Part shown: positions 59,118-64,000 of the stretch, one piece after another | Position numbering within the stretch: position 1 is the stretch's first letter | Layout: each line of letters begins with the position of its first letter | Source of the DNA: Variovorax paradoxus | GTDB taxonomy: Bacteria; Pseudomonadota; Gammaproteobacteria; Burkholderiales; Burkholderiaceae_C | Direction of reading: 5' to 3' | DNA length: 64,000 bases | Assembly (NCBI RefSeq): GCF_902712855.1 | Contig: NZ_LR743507.1 | Coordinates: forward strand, 5,525,873 to 5,589,872 | Translations under genes and position numbers: made by a program | Notes under the pieces: generated by a model | What the model was told of the DNA's origin: nothing | Seen by the model: the letters and a program-made list of their open reading frames with translations, nothing else | The model's database searches: none

Positions 59118-59602
59118 GGATCGGCCTTTCCGATGCGCCCCAGGTGCGTGAAGGCAAAGCCCGCGGCGTACTTCAGCCCGTAGCCCAGCGCGCGGTCCAG
59201 GCCGATGTGGACCAGCCAGATCAGGCTGCCAGCCACCGCCCACGGCATGGCCGCGAACAGGCCGAGCGCCAGCAGCAGCACGGGGCCCGCGTACGAATGC
59301 GCCGCGTTGTAGAGCAGCGCACCCACGCGTGGCCCCGCGAGGTAGCCCAGCAGCGAGAGATCGGGCACCAGCAGCCAGAGCGCGAACGTGCCCCAGCCGG
59401 CGCCGAACTGCGCGTAGGCGGCCAGCGCCACGGCGAACACCGCGGCGCCTTCGATGCGCAGCAGCGCGCGAACGCCGCCCGCTGCCCCGACGCTCTGTGC
59501 CTGGGGCACTGTGGAGCCGGCTTCGCCGGGCCACTGGTCCCGCCCCCGGGGAAGCGGTTGGCGAAGCGCCACGAAGTGCGCGGAGACGGGGGGCGAGCGC
59601 AT
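59111..59602 (-). CDS. DUF4260 family membrane protein
   Basis: The conserved part (from LLRIEGAAVFAVAL: ALWLLVPDLSLLGYLAGPRV, ALLYNAAHSYAGP, WLVHIGLDRALGYGLKY) is a four-helix DUF4260 protein. The ATG at 59602 has GGAG six bases before and lies one base after the previous stop, but its first ~35 residues are translated repeat sequence (family B). A GTG at 59509 would give 132 residues closer to the family's usual length. The start is therefore uncertain. Function unknown. Confidence 0.78.
   Translation of the reverse strand: MRSPPVSAHFVALRQPLPRGRDQWPGEAGSTVPQAQSVGAAGGVRALLRIEGAAVFAVALAAYAQFGAGWGTFALWLLVPDLSLLGYLAGPRVGALLYNAAHSYAGPVLLLALGLFAAMPWAVAGSLIWLVHIGLDRALGYGLKYAAGFAFTHLGRIGKADPW
59511..59600. 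repeat. Dispersed repeat, family B copy 3, within the 5' end of the DUF4260 frame
   Basis: GGCTTCGCCGGGCCAC, a C/G arm around CCCGCCCCCGGGGAAGCGG, and GCGCCACGAAGTGCGCGGA. If translation starts at 59602 the repeat is read as protein. Confidence 0.8.
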
Positions 59603-59603
59603 G

Positions 59604-60062
59604 TCAGCTCCAGCGGCGGCCACCGCGCTCCATGAAGTCGCGCACCTTCTGCTGCTGGGCGGCGTTCAGGTTGTCGTAGAAGTCCGCAGCCGCAGCGATG
59701 ATTTCAGGGCTGCCGTTGCGCACCGCGATGGTCTTCTCTTCGATCAGGCGCGTTGCGCCGGCCTGGTCGAGCTTGTTGCCCGCGAACAGTGCCTTGAACT
59801 GCGAGCGCGGATCGCCCGAGCCGCCCGCGCCGCGCATCGCCGCGCGCTGCGCCTGCAGCTTCTCGGCGAGCACGGTGAGCTTCTGCTTCTGGTTGGCGTC
59901 GAGCTCGAGCCTGCTGCCGACCCGCTCGACCATCTTCGCGCGGAACTCCGCGCTGTCGCCGCTTCCCCAGCCGTGGCGGTGCCCGGCACAGCCGGCGATG
60001 CTGCCGGCCACCATCGCAGCGCCAGCGAATCCGAAGAGAGTGCGTTTGATCCAGTGTTTCAT
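59604..60062 (-). CDS. Spy/CpxP-like periplasmic LTXXQ lipoprotein
   Basis: A 152-residue protein with lipobox S-I-A-G-C, a His/Gly-rich start and two helical LTXXQ-type segments (LELDANQKQKLTVLAEKLQA; LNAAQQQKVRDFMER). Such proteins chaperone or sense misfolded periplasmic proteins and are regulon members of Cpx/Bae systems. A CpxRA-like pair 1 kb away on the same strand may control it. Confidence 0.86.
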   Translation of the reverse strand: MKHWIKRTLFGFAGAAMVAGSIAGCAGHRHGWGSGDSAEFRAKMVERVGSRLELDANQKQKLTVLAEKLQAQRAAMRGAGGSGDPRSQFKALFAGNKLDQAGATRLIEEKTIAVRNGSPEIIAAAADFYDNLNAAQQQKVRDFMERGGRRWS

Positions 60063-60071
60063 GATGATGTC

Positions 60072-60165
60072 CTTGGCTCGCCCCAGGTTTCGCGCACTTC
60101 GTGTCGCTACGCCACCCCCTGCCAGGGGCGGCACCGATGGCCCGGCGAAGCCGGTTTCATGGTGT
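60072..60165. repeat. Dispersed repeat, family B copy 4
   Basis: CTCGCCCCAGGTTTCGCGCACTTCGTGTCGC, then ACCCCCTGCCAGGGGCGG, then GGCCCGGCGAAGCCGG. Opposite orientation to copies 1-3. Lies upstream of the Spy-like gene. Confidence 0.82.
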
Positions 60166-60223
60166 CCCCGACAGAGAGGGAGGGGCTTGGTTGTTGAAGG
60201 AGTCCTGCCTGCCGCTTACGGGC

Positions 60224-60610
60224 TTACAGGCGGCTGCTCTTGGCGTTGGCGGCCGAGGCGCGCGCGTCAACGGGGTTCTGCATGGTCGAGATGACCTTGC
60301 TGTTCACGCGCGAGCCGGACGACACGTTCTGGTCGGGTGCGGCCGCGGCGCGCACCGCCTCGGCGACGACGCGCTCGCGTTCCATCGACACCGCCACGGT
60401 CTCGGGGCCGCGCGAGCCTCGCACCACGTTCTGGTTGGGCGCCGATGCGGTACGCATGGCTTCGGCGTTGACTTCGGCGCGGCTCTTGGCCGACACCGCG
60501 GATTGCACGCCGTCGTAGCTCTCGGCCTTGGCTCCGCCGGCGGCGAGCATGGCGAACGAGCTGATGGCGATGATCTGGGAGAACGAGACGGAGGTGGAGA
60601 CGAACTTCAT
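60224..60610 (-). CDS. Secreted protein with two short repeats
   Basis: A 128-residue protein, signal peptide ending GGAKA. The mature part repeats a motif: AEAMRTASAPNQNVVRGSR (about 50-68) and AEAVRAAAAPDQNVSSGSR (about 83-101). It resembles loosely DUF4148-type periplasmic proteins of Burkholderiales (SRAEVNAEA start). No enzymatic motif. Function unknown. Confidence 0.75.
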   Translation of the reverse strand: MKFVSTSVSFSQIIAISSFAMLAAGGAKAESYDGVQSAVSAKSRAEVNAEAMRTASAPNQNVVRGSRGPETVAVSMERERVVAEAVRAAAAPDQNVSSGSRVNSKVISTMQNPVDARASAANAKSSRL

Positions 60611-60720
60611 GATGCAGGCCTTTCTTTCAGGGTTGGAAGAGAAGGCCTGATCGTGCTTGCGGGGCGCCCGCGAGTCCTTTCACCGCGGTTGCGGCATGTA
60701 TCGTTTTATTTCGGGTGGCT

Positions 60721-61105
60721 TGGCTCGACCCCAGGCTTCGCGCACTTCGTGTCGCTACTCCTTCCCCCTGCCGGGGGCAACTCCTGCGGCCCGGCAAAGC
60801 CGGTTCCGCGGTGTTCCTGGCTCGCCCCCAGGATGCGCGCACTTCGTGTCGCTTCTCCTTCCCCCTGCCGGGGGCAACTCCTGCGGCCCGGCAAAGCCGG
60901 TTCCGCGGTGTTCTTGGGCTCGCCCCCAGGATGCGCGCACTTCGTGTCGCTTCTCCTTCCCCCTGCCGGGGGCAACTCCTGCGGCCCGGCAAAGCCGGTT
61001 CCGCGGTGTTCCTGGCTCGCCCCCAGGATGCGCGCACTGCGTGTCGCTTCTCCCCCGCCGGGGGCAACTCCCGCGGCCCGGCAAAGCCGGTTCCGCGGTG
61101 TTTCG
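60721..61105. repeat. Four tandem copies (period ~97 bp) of dispersed repeat family B
   Basis: Units begin at about 60721, 60818, 60915 and 61013. Each has TGGCTCG-CCCCAGG, CGCGCACTTCGTGTCGCT, TTCCCCCTGCCGGGGGCAAC, then GCGGCCCGGCAAAGCCGG and TTCCGCGGTGTT. Units are nearly identical except the last, shortened. This fills the 512 bases between the secreted-protein gene and ptsI; the remaining ~110 bases (60611-60720) show nothing further. Confidence 0.9.
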
Positions 61106-61122
61106 CGAAGGAATGCGCGGCC

Positions 61123-62931
61123 TCAGCCGGCCAGCGTGGCGGCGGGGTCGTCGGACTCGAGGACGCCCTTCGCCCAGGCCTCGAGCTTGCCGGTGTCGGC
61201 GCGCAGCACTTCCTGCTTGACGGCGAGGATGCGCGACGGGTGCATCGAGAAGCTGCGCAGGCCGAGGCCCAGCAGGAGGCGCGTGAAGGCGACGTCGCCG
61301 GCCATTTCGCCGCACACGGACACGCCTTTGCCCTGGCGGCGGCACTCGGCGATGGTGTCGGCCACGAGACGCAGCACGGCCGGATGCGCCGGGTCGTACA
61401 GGTGGGCCACCGATTCGTCGGCGCGGTCGATGGCCAGGGTGTACTGGATCAGGTCGTTGGTGCCGATCGACAGAAAGTCGAAGTGCTTCAGGAAGATGCG
61501 CAGCGTCAGCGCGGCCGCCGGGATCTCGATCATGGCGCCGAGCTTGACCTGGCCGTAGACCGCGCCGCGGTTGTCGAGCTCGGTGCGCGCGAAGTCGATC
61601 AGCGACAGCGTCTGGCGGATCTCGCTCGCGTGCGCGAGCATGGGTATCAGCAGGTGGATCTCGCCGTGCGCGGCGGCGCGAAGAATGGCGCGCAGCTGCG
61701 TGAGGAACATGGCCGGGTCGGCCAGGCTCCAGCGGATGGCGCGCAGGCCGAGCGCGGGGTTCAGGTGCTCCTGCTTGTTCGCCGACATGCTGTCCAGCGG
61801 CTTGTCGGCGCCCACGTCGATGGTGCGGATGGTCACGGGCATGCCCTGCATGCCCTCGACTGCGCGCTTGTAGGCCTCGTACTGCTCTTCCTCGTCGGGC
61901 AGCCGCGTCTGGCGGATGGACGACTCGCGGCCCATGAACAGGAATTCGCTGCGGAACAGGCCCACGCCCACGGCGCCGGCCTTCACGGCACCCGCGGTGT
62001 CTTCCGGCATCTCGATGTTGGCCAGCAGCTCGACGCGCTCGCCGTCGAGCGTCACGGCCGGCTTGTGGCGCAGCCGTGCGAGCCGGCCGCGTTCGAGGTC
62101 GCCCTGGCGCTGCTTGAAGCCGTATTCGGCCAGGATGATCGGGGACGGATCGACGATCACCACGCCGGCATCGCCGTCGATGATGACCCAGTCGTCCTGA
62201 CGCACCAGCTGGCTCGCGGTGCGCGCCCCCACCACGGCCGGAATGTCCATGCTGCGCGCCACGATGGCGGTGTGCGAGGTGCGACCGCCCACGTCGGTCA
62301 CGAAGCCGGCGAACACGCTCTTCTTGAACTGCAGCATGTCGGCGGGCGAGAGATCGTGCGCGATGAGCACCAGCGGCACGTCGATGCCGTCGCCCGCGGT
62401 GGGATCGTCGTTGTCGCCGTCGTCGTCCGAGGCGGCAGCGCGCTTGCGGCGCGGCGGGCTCGGTGCGAGCACGGCGGCCGTGCCCTTCATGCGGTGCAGC
62501 AGGCGCTCGACCACCTGCTCGAGGTCGGCCTTGCGCTCGCGCAGGTAGGCGTCTTCCATCTCGTCGAACTGGCGCGCGATGATCTCGAGCTGCGTGGTCA
62601 GCGCCCATTCGGCGTTGTAGAGCCGCTCGCTGATCCAGTGCTTCACGCCGCCGCTCAGGGCCTCGTCCTGCAGCAGCATCTGGTGCACCTCGAGCAGCGC
62701 AGCCAACTCGTGCGGCGCGTCGTTCGGCCCCATCAGTGCCACGTTGGCCTGCAGCTTGGCCAGCTCCTCGGCCACCGCGTTGCGCGCGGTGCGCACGCGG
62801 TCGATCTCGGTCTCGATCTCTTCGGGCTTGATGAAGTAGTGGGCGACGTCGATGCGGCTCGACACCACCAGCACCGCGCGCCCGATGGCAATGCCACGGG
62901 CAACGGGAAGGCCGTGGACTGCGAAAGTCAT
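61123..62931 (-). CDS. ptsI: PTS enzyme I (phosphoenolpyruvate-protein phosphotransferase)
   Basis: A 602-residue enzyme. N-terminal HPr-interacting domain, phospho-histidine in GGRTSHTAIVARS, PEP-binding barrel with FRSEFLFMGRESSI, GTNDLIQYTLAIDRA and SVCGEMAGD. It takes phosphate from PEP and passes it to HPr. A 24-residue Arg/Asp-rich insert (about 150-175, SPPRRKRAAASDDDGDNDDP) is unlike E. coli. No sugar-specific EIIBC is in the window. Confidence 0.95.
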   Translation of the reverse strand: MTFAVHGLPVARGIAIGRAVLVVSSRIDVAHYFIKPEEIETEIDRVRTARNAVAEELAKLQANVALMGPNDAPHELAALLEVHQMLLQDEALSGGVKHWISERLYNAEWALTTQLEIIARQFDEMEDAYLRERKADLEQVVERLLHRMKGTAAVLAPSPPRRKRAAASDDDGDNDDPTAGDGIDVPLVLIAHDLSPADMLQFKKSVFAGFVTDVGGRTSHTAIVARSMDIPAVVGARTASQLVRQDDWVIIDGDAGVVIVDPSPIILAEYGFKQRQGDLERGRLARLRHKPAVTLDGERVELLANIEMPEDTAGAVKAGAVGVGLFRSEFLFMGRESSIRQTRLPDEEEQYEAYKRAVEGMQGMPVTIRTIDVGADKPLDSMSANKQEHLNPALGLRAIRWSLADPAMFLTQLRAILRAAAHGEIHLLIPMLAHASEIRQTLSLIDFARTELDNRGAVYGQVKLGAMIEIPAAALTLRIFLKHFDFLSIGTNDLIQYTLAIDRADESVAHLYDPAHPAVLRLVADTIAECRRQGKGVSVCGEMAGDVAFTRLLLGLGLRSFSMHPSRILAVKQEVLRADTGKLEAWAKGVLESDDPAATLAG

Positions 62932-62990
62932 GTCCTGGCCCTCGTCGCCACTGTGACCGACGCGAACGCGCAGCGCAAGCGCGTTCGCAG

Positions 62991-63082
62991 GATGCCGTCG
63001 AACCGGCTTTGCCGGCCGACCGGCATTGCCCCAGGCAAGGGGTTGGCGTTCACGCGAAGTGAAAAAGCCTGGGGATCGGCCA
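62991..63082. repeat. Dispersed repeat, family B copy 9 (degenerate)
   Basis: CCGGCTTTGCCGGCCGACCG, GCCCCAGGCAAGGGGTTGGC, then CACGCGAAGTGAAAAAGCCTGG. Occupies the gap between HPr and ptsI. Confidence 0.7.
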
Positions 63083-63084
63083 TC

Positions 63085-63354
63085 TCATTCGCCTTCGCCG
63101 AACTTGTCGTCCATGAGCTGGACGATGGCGTTCATCGCTTCTTCTTCCTGCGGGCCGTTGGTTTCGAGCTCGACGGTGGAGCCGAGGCCGGCGGCCAGCA
63201 TCATCACGCCCATGATGCTCTTGGCATTGATGCGGCGGTCGCCGCGCGAGAGCCACACGTCGCAGGGAAAGCTGCCTGCGAGCTTGGTCAGCTTGGCCGA
63301 TGCGCGTGCGTGCAGGCCCAGCTTATTGCTGATGGTCACGGATTTCTTGATCAC
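63085..63354 (-). CDS. ptsH: HPr family phosphocarrier protein
   Basis: An 89-residue protein; GTG at 63354 gives VIKKSVTISNKLGLHARASA with the phospho-His in the L-H-A-R-A box. The serine of AKSIMGVMML is the site for regulatory phosphorylation in bacteria with HPr kinase. It overlaps the EIIA gene by 32 bases. Confidence 0.94.
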   Translation of the reverse strand: MIKKSVTISNKLGLHARASAKLTKLAGSFPCDVWLSRGDRRINAKSIMGVMMLAAGLGSTVELETNGPQEEEAMNAIVQLMDDKFGEGE

Positions 63355-63778
63355 TGTGCTTTCTTTTCGCCTGGTTCTGTGGAGCCGCGACCGCCACCTG
63401 CATGACACCCGCGGTGCCGCCCGTGAGGGCGCGCTGCACCAGTGTGTCGAGCGGTTCGTGCCGGTAGGTCACTGCGCGCAGCAGCATCGGGAGATTGACC
63501 CCCGCCACCAGCCGCGAACGGACGCCGTCCACCAGTTTCTGCGCCACGTTGCAGGGCGTGGCACCGAACACGTCGGCCAGCACCAGCACCTGCGAGCGGG
63601 GCGCGCGCAGCTGCTGGTCGAGCGTGATGCGCGCCGCCGCCAGCGTTTCTTCGGGCGACACATTGGGCAGCACGTCGAGCGCGACGATGACCTGCTCGCA
63701 ATCGGGAAACACATGCAGCGCGCACTGCCGCAGCGCATGTGCGAACGGTGAGTGGGCGATGATGAGGATGCTGTTCAT
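63323..63778 (-). CDS. PTS EIIA component, mannose/fructose type
   Basis: A 151-residue protein. Phospho-His near the start (I-I-A-H-S-P-F), then LPNVSPEETLAA, LVLADVFGATPCNVAQKL and VNLPMLLRAVTYR, the EIIA-Man fold. In Burkholderiales, EIIA-Man with HPr and EI forms a regulatory phosphorelay without a transporter. The last ~20 residues are charged and beyond the usual domain; they code over the HPr start. Confidence 0.9.
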   Translation of the reverse strand: MNSILIIAHSPFAHALRQCALHVFPDCEQVIVALDVLPNVSPEETLAAARITLDQQLRAPRSQVLVLADVFGATPCNVAQKLVDGVRSRLVAGVNLPMLLRAVTYRHEPLDTLVQRALTGGTAGVMQVAVAAPQNQAKRKHSDQEIRDHQQ

Positions 63779-63956
63779 GCGGGACGGAGGACGACGCGCC
63801 GATTATGCGGGGGCGTCCAGGGGAAGTAGATATGTGACACAACGCGGCAACCCCCTGAAAGGGACAGGCCGGCACGAACTGTGGTGCCTGCGCCGCGCCG
63901 CACGCCGGCTGTCGAACCCGCAGCGGGCCATCGCCGCCAGGGCCGGCGACCGGCGC

Positions 63957-64000
63957 TCATGGCAGGCGCAAGCCTTCGAAGAAGGCCTTCGGCGCTTCGT
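63957..64000 (-). CDS. C-terminal fragment of an unidentified gene
   Basis: The frame entering from the right edge reads E-A-P-K-A-F-F-E-G-L-R-L-P and stops at 63957-63959. Only these residues lie in the window, so family and start cannot be told. The 178 bases between it and EIIA hold no gene that I can support; on the minus strand a CATAAT lies near 63806 but without a good -35. Confidence 0.35.
   Translation of the reverse strand, partial: EAPKAFFEGLRLP

Noticed and set aside
60721..61105. Possible CRISPR or protein-coding repeat gene
   Set aside because: 97-base units without spacers; reading frames through it lack ribosome sites and the same element is intergenic elsewhere.
63779..63956. 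Small minus-strand gene between EIIA and the edge (61 codons)
   Set aside because: No ribosome site or family; low-complexity translation; it overlaps the likely 5' untranslated region of EIIA.

Overview
The window looks like chromosomal DNA of a high-GC betaproteobacterium of the Comamonadaceae, most likely Variovorax or a close relative. The grounds are strong G/C bias at third codon positions, the betaproteobacterial order atpIBEFHAGDC, the ybeD-lipB-lipA order, a regulatory PTS block (EIIA-HPr-EI), a complete ligase-associated DNA-damage cassette, and many hairpin-type intergenic repeats. No rRNA, tRNA, CRISPR array, transposase or phage gene was seen. The species assignment is inference from gene content.

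Layout, left to right. 1-3.5 kb: the start of a SnoaL-like gene, a Rossmann-fold protein, and a LemA-TPM-TPM envelope trio. 3.5-10.9 kb: the ligase-associated repair cassette (exonuclease, ATP-dependent ligase, DEXH helicase, PdeM-like phosphoesterase). A thioredoxin gene lies on the opposite strand inside it, and five tandem 154-159 bp hairpin repeats separate ligase from helicase. 11-12.3 kb: a DUF3617 protein and a PAP2 phosphatase. 12.3-18.8 kb: a sugar-import operon on the minus strand (ROK regulator, ABC ATPase, permease, binding protein, Gfo/Idh oxidoreductase), with a promoter whose -35 box lies inside a perfect dyad. 18.9-26.7 kb: the F-type ATP synthase operon, interrupted between atpG and atpD by a small lipoprotein gene bounded by hairpins.

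26.8-30.4 kb: an internally deleted D-amino-acid aminotransferase remnant translationally coupled to ybeD, then an MBL hydrolase, lipB and lipA. 30.4-38.5 kb: a two-component system divergent from a tripartite RND efflux operon whose inner-membrane pump carries a -1 frameshift. 38.5-49.9 kb: a YidB/DUF937 protein, an acyl-CoA synthetase, and an NtrC-type two-component pair followed by a secreted protein with two copies of an unrecognised domain. Two transporters follow, then a cytoplasmic protein with two more copies of that domain, an AraC regulator, an EamA exporter and a small hypothetical gene. 49.9-55.1 kb: a complete chaperone-usher fimbrial operon with its promoter. 55.3-63.8 kb: an alkenal/curcumin-reductase-like enzyme, a Cpx-like two-component system with a nearby Spy/CpxP-type lipoprotein, small membrane and secreted proteins, four tandem copies of a second repeat family, and ptsI-HPr-EIIA. 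A fragment of an unidentified gene ends the window.

The strongest candidate for something undescribed is the 40.8-47.7 kb module. An enhancer-binding two-component pair, a perfect dyad and a weak sigma-54-like site precede a secreted two-domain protein; MFS and SLC13-type permeases follow, then a His-rich cytoplasmic protein built from the same domain. A second theme is repeat domestication: one repeat supplies the helicase start codon and ribosome-binding-site-like sequence, another adds about 30 residues inside an ABC ATPase, and a third sits at the start of a DUF4260 gene.
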